A stretch of DNA of 64,000 nucleotides from Methylobacterium sp. Leaf104 (GCF_001422885.1 NZ_LMMZ01000002.1:113550-177549), one strand, 5' to 3'. Counted from the first letter of the stretch, positions 53,262 to 63,677 are shown. Numbers and translations are program-made. The notes: generated by a model not told the origin, from the letters alone.

Positions 53262-56200
53262 ATGTTCGAGACCATCGTCGCGCAGTCCCTGCGCAACCGC
53301 CTGCTCGTGCTGGCGCTCGCCGCCGCCCTGGTGCTGACCGGCCTCCTCGCCCTCACCCGCCTGCCCGTGGACGTGCTGCCGGACCTCAACCGCCCCACCG
53401 TCACGGTGATGACGGAGGCCGAGGGGCTCGCCCCCCCGGAGGTCGAGCAGCGCGTGACCTACCCGATCGAGACCCGGATGAACGGCCTGCCCGGCGTCAC
53501 CCGGGTGCGCTCGGTCTCCGGCATCGGCCTGTCCATCGTCACCGTCGAGTTCGCCTGGGACGCCGACCTGTACCGGGCCCGCCAGTTCGTGGCCGAGCGC
53601 CTGGCGCTGGCCCGCTCGGAACTCCCCGCCACCGTGATGCCCCAGATGGGGCCGGTCTCCTCCATCATGGGCGGCATCCTGCTGGTGGCGGTGACCTCCG
53701 AGACCGCGACGCCGATGAGCTTGCGCGAGGCCGCCGACTTCACCATCCGGCCGCGTCTCCTCGCGATCCCGGGGGTGGCGCAGGTCATCCCCATCGGCGG
53801 CGAGGTGCGCCAGTTCCGGGTGGCGCCGAACCCCGCCGCCATGCGGGCGCTGGGCGTCACCAACGCCAGCCTGACCCAGGCGCTGGAGGGCTTCGGCACC
53901 AATGCGGGCGGCGGCTTCACCGATGCGGGCGCCCGCGAGGTGCTGATCCGCGCCATCGGCCGGACCATCGACCTCGACGACCTGCGCAACCTCGTGGTGA
54001 CCACTCCGGCCGGGCCGGTCTACCTGCGCCAGGTCGCGGAGGTGGATTTCGCCCCCCGCCCCCGGCGCGGCGACGGCGGCTACATGGGCAAGTCCGCCGT
54101 GATCGTCTCGGTGGAGAAGCAGCCGGGCATCGACACCGTGCGGCTGACGAAGACCGTGGAGGACGCGCTGGCCCAGCTCGGCCCCAGCCTGCCCCCCGGC
54201 ATCGCGGCCGACAAGATCCTGTTCCGGCAGGCGGACTTCATCGAGACCTCCCTGCACAACGTGGTGCAGGTGCTGCTGGAGGCCGTCGCCGTGGTGGCGG
54301 TGGTGCTGTTCGCCTTCCTGATGAACGCGCGCACCACCCTGATCTCGCTCACCGCGATCCCGGTCTCGATCCTCGCCACGGCGGCGATCTTCTCCGCCCT
54401 GGGGCTGTCGATCAACACGATGACCCTCGGGGGGCTCGCCATCGCCATCGGCGAGCTCGTCGACGACGCGGTGGTGGACGTGGAGAACATCCTGCGGCGC
54501 CTGCGCGAGAACCGGCAGGAGGGCTCGCCGCGCTCGTCCTTCGCGGTGATCGTGGCGGCCTCCAACGAGGTCCGCTCCGGCATCGTCTACGCCACCGTGA
54601 TCATCTGCCTCGTCTTCGTGCCGCTCTTCGCCCTCTCGGGCATCGAGGGCCGGCTCTTCGCGCCGCTCGGGCAGGCCTACATCATCGCGATCCTGTCGAG
54701 CCTCGTCGTCTCCCTCACCCTGACGCCCGCCCTCGCCTCCTGGCTGCTCCCCGGGCTCAAGGGCCTGGAGGCGCCGGAGGGCCGGCTGATCCGCTGGCTC
54801 AAGGCCGGCAACACCCGGCTGGTGACCTTCGCCTTCGGCCATCAGCGCCGCGTGATGGCGGCGGCGGTGATCGGCGTGGGCCTCGCGGCCTATGCCGCCA
54901 CCATCCTGCCGCGCGCCTTCCTGCCGGCGTTCAACGAGGGCTCCTTCACCGTCAACCTCGCCTTCACGCCGGGCATCTCGCTCGTCGAATCGAGCCGGAT
55001 CGGCGCCATCGCGGAGGGGCTGGTGCTGGACATCCCGGAGGTGGACCGGGTCGGCCGCCGCACCGGCCGGGCCGAGCTCGACGAGCATGCCGAGGGCGTG
55101 CACTCCACCGATCTCGAGATCGGCATGAAAGCCGGCGGGCGGCCGCGCGAGGCCGTCGTGGCCGACCTGCGGGCGCGTCTCGGGGTGCTGCCGGTCTCGG
55201 TCAATATCGGCCAGCCGATCTCGCACCGCCTCGACCACATGCTCTCGGGAGTCAGGGCCGAGATCGCCCTCAAGCTGTTCGGCGAGGACCTCGACGGCCT
55301 GCGCCGCACGGCGGAAAGCCTCAAGGCGGAGTTCGAGACGATCCCCGGCATCACCGACCTCGCCATCGAGAAGCAGGTCCGCATCCCGCAGCTCGAGGTC
55401 CGGGTCGATTCCGGCCGCGCCGCCCTCTACGGCGTCGCCCCCGGCGCCGTGGTCGATGCGGTGAGCCGGCTGGCCAACGGGCGGGTGGTCTCCACCCTGG
55501 TCGACGGCCTGCGCCGCTACGACGTCACCCTGCGCCTGCCCGAATCCGGCCGCTCGGTGGCGGCCCTGCGCGAGCTCCTGATCGAGACGCCCAACGGCTG
55601 GGTCCCGGCCCATGCGCTCGCCGACATCGCCGAGCGCGACGGCCCCAACCAGATTCTTCGCGAGAACGGCCGGCGCAGGCTGGTGGTGCAGGCCAACACC
55701 CAGGCGGGGGCGGACGGCTCGGCCGTGGCCGCCGCCATCGCCGAGACCCTGGCGCGGACCACCCTGCCCCAGGGCATCACCGCGAACCTGGAGGGCGCGT
55801 TCCAGGCGCAGGGGGAGGCGACCCGCACCATCGGGCTCCTCAGCCTCGTCTCGCTGGCCCTGGTCTTCGCCCTGCTGGCGAGCCGCTACCGCTCCGGCGT
55901 GCTGGCCCTCATCGTCATGGGCAACGTGCCGCTGGCGCTGATCGGCAGCGTCACCGCCCTCTCCCTCACGGGGCTGCCCCTCTCGGTGGCCTCGATGATC
56001 GGCTTCGTGACGCTCACCGGCATCGTCGCCCGCAACGGCATCCTGAAGATCAGCCACATCCTCAATCTCGGGCTGACCGAGGGCCTGCCCTTCGGACCGG
56101 CCCTGGTGCTGCGGGCCAGCAACGAGCGGCTGGTGCCGGTGCTGATGACGGCGCTGGCGGCCGGCATCGCCCTGGTGCCGCTGCTGGTGGACGGCACGGC

Positions 56201-56393
56201 GCCCGGCAAGGAGATCCTCCACCCCGTCGCCGTGACCATCTTCGGCGGCCTGTTCAGCGCCACCCTGCTCGACGCGGCGCTCACCCCCGTCCTCGTCCTG
56301 CGCTTCGGCCGGGACGCCTTCGCCCGGCTGCAGGCGGCGCAGGCGCCGTCGGCCGATCCCGCCCCGGGCGCCCCCGCCCCGGCCCTCTTCTGA
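53262..56393 (+). CDS. RND efflux permease (CusA/CzcA family)
   Basis: A 1043-residue inner-membrane pump, starting 13 nt after its adaptor's stop. N-terminal [20 protein letters not shown] is typical of the heavy-metal RND group. Helix 4 reads [18 protein letters not shown]: Asp401 and Glu408 match CzcA Asp408 and Glu415, but Ala395 replaces CzcA Asp402, as in the first permease of this window. Helices fill about 8-30, 335-530 and 855-1015. Together with the exported His/Cys protein and the DUF305 protein it suggests copper or other metal efflux, not proven. No outer-membrane channel gene follows. Confidence 0.88.
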   Translation: MFETIVAQSLRNRLLVLALAAALVLTGLLALTRLPVDVLPDLNRPTVTVMTEAEGLAPPEVEQRVTYPIETRMNGLPGVTRVRSVSGIGLSIVTVEFAWDADLYRARQFVAERLALARSELPATVMPQMGPVSSIMGGILLVAVTSETATPMSLREAADFTIRPRLLAIPGVAQVIPIGGEVRQFRVAPNPAAMRALGVTNASLTQALEGFGTNAGGGFTDAGAREVLIRAIGRTIDLDDLRNLVVTTPAGPVYLRQVAEVDFAPRPRRGDGGYMGKSAVIVSVEKQPGIDTVRLTKTVEDALAQLGPSLPPGIAADKILFRQADFIETSLHNVVQVLLEAVAVVAVVLFAFLMNARTTLISLTAIPVSILATAAIFSALGLSINTMTLGGLAIAIGELVDDAVVDVENILRRLRENRQEGSPRSSFAVIVAASNEVRSGIVYATVIICLVFVPLFALSGIEGRLFAPLGQAYIIAILSSLVVSLTLTPALASWLLPGLKGLEAPEGRLIRWLKAGNTRLVTFAFGHQRRVMAAAVIGVGLAAYAATILPRAFLPAFNEGSFTVNLAFTPGISLVESSRIGAIAEGLVLDIPEVDRVGRRTGRAELDEHAEGVHSTDLEIGMKAGGRPREAVVADLRARLGVLPVSVNIGQPISHRLDHMLSGVRAEIALKLFGEDLDGLRRTAESLKAEFETIPGITDLAIEKQVRIPQLEVRVDSGRAALYGVAPGAVVDAVSRLANGRVVSTLVDGLRRYDVTLRLPESGRSVAALRELLIETPNGWVPAHALADIAERDGPNQILRENGRRRLVVQANTQAGADGSAVAAAIAETLARTTLPQGITANLEGAFQAQGEATRTIGLLSLVSLALVFALLASRYRSGVLALIVMGNVPLALIGSVTALSLTGLPLSVASMIGFVTLTGIVARNGILKISHILNLGLTEGLPFGPALVLRASNERLVPVLMTALAAGIALVPLLVDGTAPGKEILHPVAVTIFGGLFSATLLDAALTPVLVLRFGRDAFARLQAAQAPSADPAPGAPAPALF

Positions 56394-56412
56394 TCCCACG
56401 GAGACGAACCCC

Positions 56413-56847
56413 ATGACGATCCCGCGCACCCTGCTCGCGACCCTCGCCCTCCTCGCCCTGACGGCCGCCGCCCCGGCGGCGGAGGACCATCACCACGACG
56501 GGGACGGCCACGACCACGGCCACGGCACCCCGGGCCACACGCACAAGGGGCAGGCGAAGGCCGGGGCCGCCTCCCCCGCCACCAAGGCGTTCCAGGAAGC
56601 CGCCATGCGCATGCACGGCGACATGGAGATCCGCTATTCCGGCGACGTCGACCGCGACTTCGCCGCCGGCATGATCCCCCACCATGCCGGCGCCGTCGCC
56701 ATGGCCCGGGTCGCCCTGCAATATTCGAAGGACCCGGAGGTCCGGGCGCTCGCCGAGGGCATCGTGAGGACGCAGGAGGCCGAGGTCGCCCAGCTGCAGG
56801 CCATCCTGAAGCGCAAGGACGCGGAGGCGAAGGCCGCGGCGCGCTGA
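56413..56847 (+). CDS. Exported DUF305 protein with His-rich N-terminus
   Basis: A 144-residue periplasmic protein. A signal peptide (about 1-23, AAPAAED) is followed by a His-rich stretch ([14 protein letters not shown]) and the DUF305 four-helix core with [20 protein letters not shown] and [19 protein letters not shown]305 proteins such as CopM bind copper and silver through Met and His residues, which fits its place at the end of the RND operon, 19 nt after the permease. ATG at 56413. Confidence 0.88.
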   Translation: MTIPRTLLATLALLALTAAAPAAEDHHHDGDGHDHGHGTPGHTHKGQAKAGAASPATKAFQEAAMRMHGDMEIRYSGDVDRDFAAGMIPHHAGAVAMARVALQYSKDPEVRALAEGIVRTQEAEVAQLQAILKRKDAEAKAAAR

Positions 56848-56923
56848 CGGGCGCCCCTGGTCGGGAACCGCCGCGGTTCTATCTGGAGCCTTTCCAGACA
56901 AGCCGGCCGAGGGCGCTTCCCGC

Positions 56924-57442
56924 ATGAGCTTTCCCATCACGCTGACCGTGAACGGCGCGCGCCGCAGCGTCGTCCTGGAGGATGCCCGCGTCACCCTCCT
57001 CGACCTCCTGCGCGAGCGCCTCGACCTCACCGGGGCCAAGAAGGGCTGCGACCGGGGCCAGTGCGGCGCCTGCACCATCCTGGTCGAGGGCGTCCGGGTG
57101 AATGCCTGCCTGGCGCTCGCGGTCAGCCACGACGGGGCGTCGATCACCACGATCGAGGGTCTGGCCGAAGGCGAGGCCCTGCACCCGGTCCAGGCCGCCT
57201 TCCTCGAACACGACGGCTTCCAGTGCGGCTTCTGCACCCCGGGCCAGATCCTGAGCGCGGTCGGGCTGATCCGGGAGGGCCAGACCGGGGGCGACCCCGA
57301 GCGGGTGCGCGAGGGCATGAGCGGGAATCTGTGCCGCTGCGGCGCCTATGCGGGCATCACGGAGGCGGTGCTCAGCGCCCACACGGTGATGACCGGGCCG
57401 GACGTCCTGCCCGGCCGCCAGCTCGCGGAGGACGCGGCGTGA
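56924..57442 (+). CDS. [2Fe-2S] subunit of a xanthine-dehydrogenase-family enzyme
   Basis: A 172-residue electron-transfer subunit with two [2Fe-2S] clusters: the plant-ferredoxin type CDRGQCGACTILVEG plus an upstream Cys, and the helical CGFCTPGQIL with CRCGAYAGI. Resembles PaoA/YagT of periplasmic aldehyde oxidoreductase, but no twin-arginine signal is present (it opens MSFPITLTVNGARR), so a cytosolic location is likely. First of three overlapping genes; the next starts inside its stop codon. Confidence 0.9.
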   Translation: MSFPITLTVNGARRSVVLEDARVTLLDLLRERLDLTGAKKGCDRGQCGACTILVEGVRVNACLALAVSHDGASITTIEGLAEGEALHPVQAAFLEHDGFQCGFCTPGQILSAVGLIREGQTGGDPERVREGMSGNLCRCGAYAGITEAVLSAHTVMTGPDVLPGRQLAEDAA

Positions 57443-58509
57443 AGGTCTTCGACTACATCCGCGCCACGAGCGTCGCCGAGGCGGTGGCGGCGGCCGGCCG
57501 CCCCGGTGCGGCCTACCTCGCCGGCGGCACGAACCTCGTCGACCTGATGAAGGGCGGGATCACCCGCCCCGACACCCTGGTGGACATCACCCGCCTGCCC
57601 GGCCTCGACCGGATCGAGCGCGGCCCCGACGGCGCGACCCGGATCGGCGCCCTGGTGCGCAACGCGGCCCTGGCGCACGATCCTGTCATTGCCAAGCGCT
57701 ACCCGGCCCTGGCGGAGGCCCTGCTCTCGGGCGCCTCGGGGCAGCTGCGCAACGTCGCCACCACCGCCGGCAACGTGCTGCAGCGGACCCGCTGCCAGTA
57801 TTTCACCGACACCGCCAGCGCCTGCAACAAGCGCGACCCCGGCGCCGGCTGCGCGGCGCTGGGCGGCGTCACGCGGAGCCACGCGGTGCTCGGCTGGAGC
57901 GAGCACTGCATCGCCACGCACCCGTCCGACTTCTGCGTGCCGCTCGCGGCGCTCGACGCCACCGTCGAGATCGCGGGGCCGGGCGGCGCCCGCTCCGTGC
58001 CCCTGGAGGCGTTCCACCGCCTGCCGGGCGACGCGCCTCAGCGCGAGACCGTGCTGGAGCCCGGCGACCTCGTCGTCGCCGTCACCCTGCCGCCCGAGGC
58101 GGAGCACTTCGCGGCCCACAGCCGCTACCTCAAGGTCCGCGAGCGCACCTCCTACGCCTTCGCGGTGGTCTCGGCGGCGGTCGGATTGCGGATGGACGGG
58201 GACAGGATCGGCCAGGCCCGCATCGCGCTCGGCAGCGTCGCCCTGAAGCCCTGGCGGGCGCGGGCGGCGGAAGACCTGCTGGCCGGCGCCGCCCCCACCC
58301 CCGAGGCCTTCGCCAGCGCGGCCGAGGCGGCGCTGACCGAGGCCAGACCCTCGGGCGACAACGCCTACAAGATCGCGCTCGCCCGCCGCATCGTCGTCCG
58401 CGCGCTCACCCTCGCGGCCGCCGGCACGCCGGAGCGCGTGCCGGCGCTTCCTGCGAGTCCCTTTGCCGCCAGCCCCTCCCCCTCGGCCGGAGCCCCCGTC
58501 CATGCCTGA
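57439..58509 (+). CDS. FAD-binding subunit with extra [4Fe-4S] motif (PaoB-like)
   Basis: A 356-residue FAD subunit of the molybdenum hydroxylase. FAD loops are YLAGGTNLVDLMKGG and GNVLQRTRCQYFTDTASA. Cysteines in [23 protein letters not shown] and EHCIATHPSD match the [4Fe-4S] insertion of the PaoB subgroup, absent from ordinary xanthine dehydrogenases. Start is GTG 57439, overlapping the previous stop as GTGA. The stop lies 8 bp inside the next gene. C-terminus is Ala/Pro-rich and variable. Confidence 0.9.
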   Translation: MKVFDYIRATSVAEAVAAAGRPGAAYLAGGTNLVDLMKGGITRPDTLVDITRLPGLDRIERGPDGATRIGALVRNAALAHDPVIAKRYPALAEALLSGASGQLRNVATTAGNVLQRTRCQYFTDTASACNKRDPGAGCAALGGVTRSHAVLGWSEHCIATHPSDFCVPLAALDATVEIAGPGGARSVPLEAFHRLPGDAPQRETVLEPGDLVVAVTLPPEAEHFAAHSRYLKVRERTSYAFAVVSAAVGLRMDGDRIGQARIALGSVALKPWRARAAEDLLAGAAPTPEAFASAAEAALTEARPSGDNAYKIALARRIVVRALTLAAAGTPERVPALPASPFAASPSPSAGAPVHA

Positions 58510-60733
58510 GCGTCAGCGCCACGGCGCCTCCATCGGCCAGCCCCTCACCCGGCGCGACGGCCATGCCAAGATCACGGGTGCCGCCCGCTACAGCGCGGAT
58601 GTCAGGCCCGAGGGCCTGGCCCACGCGGTGATGGCGGTGAGTTCTGTGGCGCGCGGCCGGGTCGTCCATCTCGACGTCGCGGCGGCGCAAGCCCATCCGG
58701 GCGTGATCGCGGTGATGACCCCGGAGAACGCCCCGAAGCTCGCCAAGTCGCCGGACCTGAAGGACAATCCCTTCGCGTTCCGCCTCGACCTCCTGCAGAA
58801 CGACGGCGTGCGCTACGCCAACCAGCCGATCGCGGTGGTCGTCGCCGACACCCTGGAGGCCGCCACCGAGGGCGCGGCCCTGCTCGCACCCCGCTACGAA
58901 TCGGAAGCCGTCAGCGTCGCCCTCGGGTCCGGCGAGGTGTTCGCACCCGAGACCATCGGGGCCGGCTCCGCCACGAACGAGGGCGCGGGCGACCTCGCCG
59001 CCGGCATGGCGGCGGCCGAGGCGCGGATCGAGGCGACCTACGACACGGCGGCGCAGTACCACAATGCCCTGGAGCCCCATTCCAGCGTGGCCCAATGGGA
59101 CGGCGACCGCCTGACGCTCCATACCCCGACCCAGGCGCTCTGGATCGCGAAGGGCCGGCTCGCCGGCCTCTTCGGCATCCCGCCCGAGAACATCCACGTG
59201 GTCTGCCCCTATCTCGGCGGCGGCTTCGGCTCGAAGGGCTTCATCGCCGCGCCGCAGATCCTCGGGATCATGGCGGCGAAGCTCGTCGGGCGCCCGGTCA
59301 AGCTGGTGACCCGGCGCGAGCAGATGTTCGGCCCGGTCGGCCACCGCGCCGCCACGCGCCAGACCCTGAAGCTCGGCGCCACCCGGGACGGGACCCTCAC
59401 GGCTCTCGACCACCACACCCTGACCCTGACGAGCCGGCACGACGACTTCGTCGAGCCCTCCGGCATCCTCTCGCGCCACCTCTACGCGGCCGGCGCGATC
59501 GCGACCACGCACGCGGTCTCCCGGGCCGATATCGGCACGCCCATCTTCATGCGCGCCCCCGGCGAGGCCTCGGGCAGCGTCGCGGTGGAGAGCGCGCTGG
59601 ACGAACTGGCCCTGGAGCTCGATCTCGACCCCCTGGAGATCCGCCTGCGCAACTACGCCGAGGTCGAGCCGATCACTCACCGGCCCTTCTCCTCGAAGGC
59701 CCTGCGCGAATGCTACGCGCAAGGGGCGGAGCGCTTCGGCTGGGCCTCCCGCCCGCGCCGGCCGCGCCAGATGCGCGACGCCGACGGGCTCCTGGTCGGC
59801 TGGGGGCTCGGCACCGCCACCTACCCGGCCGGGATGATGCAGGGCGAGGCCCGCGCCACCATCCGGGCCGACGGCAGCGCGCTGATCGAGACCGCCGCCC
59901 AGGACATGGGCCAGGGCGCCTGGACGGTTCTGGCGCAGATCGGCGCCGACGGGCTCGGGCTCCCGATCACCCAGGTCGAGCTGCGCATCGGGGATTCGAA
60001 CCTGCCGAACGGCGGCCTGGCCGGCGGCTCCACCGGCACCGCCACCGGCGGCACGGCGGTCGACAACGCCGCCAAGGCCGCCATCGCCGCCCTGGCGGAG
60101 CTCGCCGTCAACGACCGCGCCTCGCCCCTCTACGGCGCCGGCAATGCCGGCGTCACGGCCTCAGACGGCCGCCTCGCGCGCCGGGACGACCCCGCCCGCT
60201 CCGAATCCTTCGGCGCGATCCTGGCCCGCGCCGGCAGGACCTCCGTCGAGGCCAAGGGACAGGGCCAGGGCGACCCCGCCACGCGAAAGACCTACGCGAT
60301 GCACGCGCACGGGGCGGTCTACGCGGAGGTGAAGGTCGATCCGGACCTGGGCCAGATCCGGGTGACGCGCCTCGTCGGCGCCTTCGCGGCCGGGCGGATC
60401 ATCAATCCGCACCTCGTGCGCAGCCAGTATTACGGCGGCATGATCTGGGGCGTGTCCCTGGCCCTGCACGAGCACGCGGTGCTCGACCCGCGCTCGGGCC
60501 GGGTGATGAACGGCAATCTCGCCGAGTACCACATCCCGGTGAATGCCGACGTGCCCGCCATGGAGGCGATCCTGGTGGAGGAGCACGACCCGCACGTGAA
60601 CCCGCTGGGCATCAAGGGGGTGGGCGAGATCGGCATCACCGGCACCGCCGGCGCCATCGCCAACGCGGTCTGGCACGCCACCGGCGTGCGGGTGCGCGAC
60701 ATCCCGATCACCCTCGACCGGCTGCTGGGGTGA
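58502..60733 (+). CDS. Molybdopterin-binding catalytic subunit (PaoC-like)
   Basis: A 743-residue catalytic subunit oxidising aldehydes or N-heterocycles. Moco-binding blocks include YLGGGFGSKGFIAAPQILGI and GGSTGTATGGTAVDNAAKAA; the catalytic Glu is in GIKGVGEIGITGTAGAI near the C-terminus. Glu692-type position and length match PaoC/YagR. Molybdenum-cofactor insertion chaperone (PaoD/XdhC) is not adjacent. The ATG at 58502 overlaps the FAD gene by 8 bp. The substrate is not determinable. Confidence 0.9.
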   Translation: MPERQRHGASIGQPLTRRDGHAKITGAARYSADVRPEGLAHAVMAVSSVARGRVVHLDVAAAQAHPGVIAVMTPENAPKLAKSPDLKDNPFAFRLDLLQNDGVRYANQPIAVVVADTLEAATEGAALLAPRYESEAVSVALGSGEVFAPETIGAGSATNEGAGDLAAGMAAAEARIEATYDTAAQYHNALEPHSSVAQWDGDRLTLHTPTQALWIAKGRLAGLFGIPPENIHVVCPYLGGGFGSKGFIAAPQILGIMAAKLVGRPVKLVTRREQMFGPVGHRAATRQTLKLGATRDGTLTALDHHTLTLTSRHDDFVEPSGILSRHLYAAGAIATTHAVSRADIGTPIFMRAPGEASGSVAVESALDELALELDLDPLEIRLRNYAEVEPITHRPFSSKALRECYAQGAERFGWASRPRRPRQMRDADGLLVGWGLGTATYPAGMMQGEARATIRADGSALIETAAQDMGQGAWTVLAQIGADGLGLPITQVELRIGDSNLPNGGLAGGSTGTATGGTAVDNAAKAAIAALAELAVNDRASPLYGAGNAGVTASDGRLARRDDPARSESFGAILARAGRTSVEAKGQGQGDPATRKTYAMHAHGAVYAEVKVDPDLGQIRVTRLVGAFAAGRIINPHLVRSQYYGGMIWGVSLALHEHAVLDPRSGRVMNGNLAEYHIPVNADVPAMEAILVEEHDPHVNPLGIKGVGEIGITGTAGAIANAVWHATGVRVRDIPITLDRLLG

Positions 60734-60764
60734 GGCGGAGGGCCGGCAGTCCCGGGGCCGCCGC

Positions 60765-61523
60765 CTAGTCGCGGATCAGCTTGCCGGAATAGACCACCGG
60801 ACCGGTCGGCTGCCCGGTGGGCGAGCCGCCGGCCGGCTCGACGGAGACCGCGAAGGTGCCGGCCGCCAGCGCGTCTCCCCTGGCCGGCAGGATCAGCGCC
60901 CTGGCGCCGGTGCCCACGAGGCCGAGGGTCTTGGGGGCCGCGCCGGCGCCGACGTACCAGAGCTCCAGGCTGTGCCCCGCCGGGGTCTGCGCGCCCACCG
61001 GGCGCACCCGTGCGGTCCCGGCCCGGGTGTCGATGCTGACGAGGAGCGCCGGCGCCTCGCCGCCGCTGCTGACCACCGCGACGTAGCGCCCGTCGGCCTC
61101 GCCCGGCCCCGTGCCGGGACGCGGCCCGCCGACGGCGACGAACAGGGCGAGCCCGGCCGCCAGGGCCGCGGCCGCGCCGGCGGCCAGGCGCCAGCGCCGC
61201 AGGGATCCCTGCAGGGCGCCGATGCGGTCGTCGTTGGCGGCGGGTCCGAGATCGCCTCCGGGTTGGACCTTCGTCGAGACGGCGGGAAGCGGACCGTCGG
61301 CCGCGAGCTGCCGGGCGATCGCCGGCCAGACCCCCGGCCCCGGCGCGACGTCGGGCGCCCCGAGGGCGAGGGGCGCCAGGCGGCGCTCCCAGGCGTCGCG
61401 CGCCGCGCGGGCGGCGGGGTCCACGGCGAGTTCGAGGTCCACGGCCGCGCGCTCGGGCAGCGGCAGCGTGCCGAGCACGTACTCGGCCAGGCGCAGGTCG
61501 CGCTCCTCCGGATCGGGGGTCAT
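60765..61523 (-). CDS. RskA-family anti-sigma factor
   Basis: A 252-residue membrane protein. The N-terminal 1-85 is the cytosolic sigma-binding part (RLAEYVLGTLPLPERAAVDL); no HxxxCxxC zinc motif. A helix (about 112-132) spans the membrane. The periplasmic part is the RskA-type domain: HSLELWYVGAGAAPKTLGL and GTFAVSVEPAGGSPTGQPTG. It holds the sigma factor inactive until regulated proteolysis. The ATG at 61523 overlaps the sigma stop as ATGA. Convergent with the aldehyde oxidoreductase operon. Confidence 0.88.
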   Translation of the reverse strand: MTPDPEERDLRLAEYVLGTLPLPERAAVDLELAVDPAARAARDAWERRLAPLALGAPDVAPGPGVWPAIARQLAADGPLPAVSTKVQPGGDLGPAANDDRIGALQGSLRRWRLAAGAAAALAAGLALFVAVGGPRPGTGPGEADGRYVAVVSSGGEAPALLVSIDTRAGTARVRPVGAQTPAGHSLELWYVGAGAAPKTLGLVGTGARALILPARGDALAAGTFAVSVEPAGGSPTGQPTGPVVYSGKLIRD

Positions 61524-62131
61524 GGCGCACCGTCCAGGCAGCCGCGCAGGGTCGCGAGGCCGCGATGCAGCCAGGTCTTGATGGTGCTCACGGGGCGGTC
61601 GTAGCGCAAGGCGAGGTCCTCCCGGGACTGGCCCTCGCAATAGGCCAGCACGATGCAGTCCCGGTGCAGCGCCTCGAGCCGGCCGAGGCAGGCCTGCAGC
61701 GCGTTGCGCCCGAGGATCGTGCCCTCGCTGTCGTGGGGGTCGGCCAGCCGCTCCACCCAATCCTCCCCGTCCTCGGTCGCCGGCCCCTGGACCTCGCTGC
61801 GCCGCCGCACCCCGTCGATCGCCCGGTTGCGGGCGATGGTACAGAGCCAGGCCAGCGGCCGTCCGGCCGCCGGGCTGTAGGAGGCGGCCTTCTGCCAGAT
61901 GCGCAGGAACACGTCCTGCAGCACGTCCTCGGCCATGCCGCGATCCGACTGGATACGCAGGACGACGCCCAGAAGTTTCGGCGCCGTCCGGTCGTAGAGG
62001 ACCCGCAGGGCGGCCTCGTCGCGCCGGCCGATGCGGGCGAGGAGGTCCGCCAGGACGGCCTCGCTGCCCGCGCCGTCCTCCGCAAAGGGACCATCAGGCA
62101 AGGGACCGCCACGCGGGGAACTGGCACGCAA
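61520..62131 (-). CDS. ECF-family RNA polymerase sigma factor
   Basis: A 203-residue sigma factor. Region 2 (about 40-110) has MAEDVLQDVFLRIWQKAASY and RPLAWLCTIARNRAIDGVRR; region 4 (about 140-198) has ALHRDCIVLAYCEGQSREDL and VSTIKTWLHRGLATLRGCL. SigK/SigL-like by its RskA partner. The only upstream start is TTG at 62131; another TTG ten codons later is possible. Such weak starts keep levels low. The sigma factor normally controls its own operon and a small stress regulon. Confidence 0.9.
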   Translation of the reverse strand: MRASSPRGGPLPDGPFAEDGAGSEAVLADLLARIGRRDEAALRVLYDRTAPKLLGVVLRIQSDRGMAEDVLQDVFLRIWQKAASYSPAAGRPLAWLCTIARNRAIDGVRRRSEVQGPATEDGEDWVERLADPHDSEGTILGRNALQACLGRLEALHRDCIVLAYCEGQSREDLALRYDRPVSTIKTWLHRGLATLRGCLDGAP

Positions 62132-62245
62132 CGGCTGGGCTTCCTCTGTGTCCGGCGCGAGCGCGGTCGGTCCGGGGGCGGTCCTTCGGGCGGGATCGTC
62201 TCAACACAGGTTAACCGAGGCCGCGCCGGGGCGCCACCGCGCGCC

Positions 62246-63493
62246 TCAGCGACGCTCGTAGAGCAGGCGGGCGCGGATGGTGCCGTCGAGGGCCCGGATC
62301 TCCTCCAGCAGGCTCTCGGCGCCGGCATCGGTGACGTCGGTCTCCACCACCACGTACCCGACCTCGCCGTCGGTCTGGTAGAACTGCGCGGCGATGTTCA
62401 CCCCCCGCCGGGCGAAGGTGTCGTTCAGGCGCCCCAGCATGCCCGGGATGTTGCGCTGGACGTGGATCAGGCGCGTGCCGGTGGGACGGGCGGGCAGTTG
62501 CACCTGCGGGAAGTTCACGGTGCCGATGGTCGAGCCGATGTCGGAGTAATCGACGAGCTTGCGCGCCACCTCGGAGCCGATGCGCTCCTGCGCCTCCTCC
62601 GTCGAGCCGCCGATATGCGGCGTCAGGATCACGTTGGGCAGGCCCTGGAGGGGACTGACGAAGCGCTCCTGGTTGGAGCCGGGCTCCACCGGGAACACGT
62701 CGACGGCGGCGCCCCGCAGGTGGCCGTCGCGCAGGGCGCCCGCCAGGGCGTCGAGGTCGACCACGGTGCCGCGCGCGTTGTTGATCAGGAAGGCGCCGGG
62801 CTTCATCGCCCGGATCTCGGCCTCGCCGATCATGTTGTGGGTCTCGGGCGTCTCCGGCACGTGGAGGGAGACCACGTCGCTCTGGGCCAGCAGGGTCTCC
62901 AGGCTGTCGGTGGGCTCGGTGTTGCCGTGGCGCAGCTTGTCGGTCTGGTCGTAGAACACCACCCGCATGCCCATCGCCTCGGCGAGCGTCGAGAGCTGCG
63001 AGCCGATATTGCCGTAGCCGACGATGCCCAGCGTCTTGCCGCGCACCTCCTGCGAGCCGGTGGCGGACTTGTCCCACTCGCCCGCATGGGCGCCCACCGA
63101 GCGCGGCACGATCCGGCGCAGCAGCATCACGATCTCGCCGATGACGAGCTCGGCCACCGAGCGGGTGTTCGAGTAGGGCGCGTTGAAGACCGGGATGCCG
63201 CGGTGGCGGGCAGCCTCGAGATCGACCTGGTTGGTGCCCACCGAGAAGCAGCCCACCGCCAGCAGGCGCTCGCCATGGGCCAGAGCCGCCGCGTCGAGCT
63301 GGGTGCGCGAGCGGATGCCGAGGATGTGCGTGCCGCGCAGCGCCTCGTGCAGGGCCTCCCGGTCCAGCGCCTTGGGCACCCGCACGACGTTGGTGTAGCC
63401 GGCGGCGGCGAAGAGCTCGGCGGCGCTGTCGTTGATGCCTTCGAGGAGCAGGACGCGGATCTTGTCCTTCGGGAAGGAGAGTCTTTCGGCCAT
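62246..63493 (-). CDS. serA: D-3-phosphoglycerate dehydrogenase
   Basis: A 415-residue NAD enzyme, first step of serine synthesis (supplying the serine cycle in methylotrophs). It has the E. coli SerA layout: substrate domain, Rossmann GYGNIGSQLSTLAEAMGMRV, the Arg/Glu/His set (INNARGTVVD, VFPVEPGSNQ, TPHIGGSTEEAQERIG) and a C-terminal ACT domain (about 340-415) for serine feedback. The ATG at 63493 starts MAERLSFPKDKIRV. Divergent from an FAD-linked oxidase; downstream sigma gene on the same strand after 114 nt. Confidence 0.94.
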   Translation of the reverse strand: MAERLSFPKDKIRVLLLEGINDSAAELFAAAGYTNVVRVPKALDREALHEALRGTHILGIRSRTQLDAAALAHGERLLAVGCFSVGTNQVDLEAARHRGIPVFNAPYSNTRSVAELVIGEIVMLLRRIVPRSVGAHAGEWDKSATGSQEVRGKTLGIVGYGNIGSQLSTLAEAMGMRVVFYDQTDKLRHGNTEPTDSLETLLAQSDVVSLHVPETPETHNMIGEAEIRAMKPGAFLINNARGTVVDLDALAGALRDGHLRGAAVDVFPVEPGSNQERFVSPLQGLPNVILTPHIGGSTEEAQERIGSEVARKLVDYSDIGSTIGTVNFPQVQLPARPTGTRLIHVQRNIPGMLGRLNDTFARRGVNIAAQFYQTDGEVGYVVVETDVTDAGAESLLEEIRALDGTIRARLLYERR

Positions 63494-63619
63494 GTTCGTC
63501 TTCTTCTGGATGTCGCGCCCGGCGGGGCGGATGCGGCGCCGGGCCTTGGGGCTGCGCGCGGCCGTCGGGCGCACGGCACGAGTCCCCGAATGGGCCGTGT
63601 GAGAGGCCAGTTCACGGGT

Positions 63620-63677
63620 CGGGTCAAGGCCCGGTCTTGAACATCGGCGGCGATTGTCAGGCCGCCCCCTTGACCCG
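63620..63677. promoter_or_regulatory. 10-bp inverted repeat in serA/oxidase divergent region
   Basis: CGGGTCAAGG (63620-63629) and its exact inverse CCTTGACCCG (63668-63677) are 38 bp apart in the 289-bp gap between the divergent serA and oxidase genes. It could be a regulator site acting on both. Confidence 0.45.

Noticed and set aside
60765..61523. Anti-sigma factor as a zinc-dependent (ZAS) redox sensor
   Set aside because: No HxxxCxxC motif is present; it fits RskA instead.
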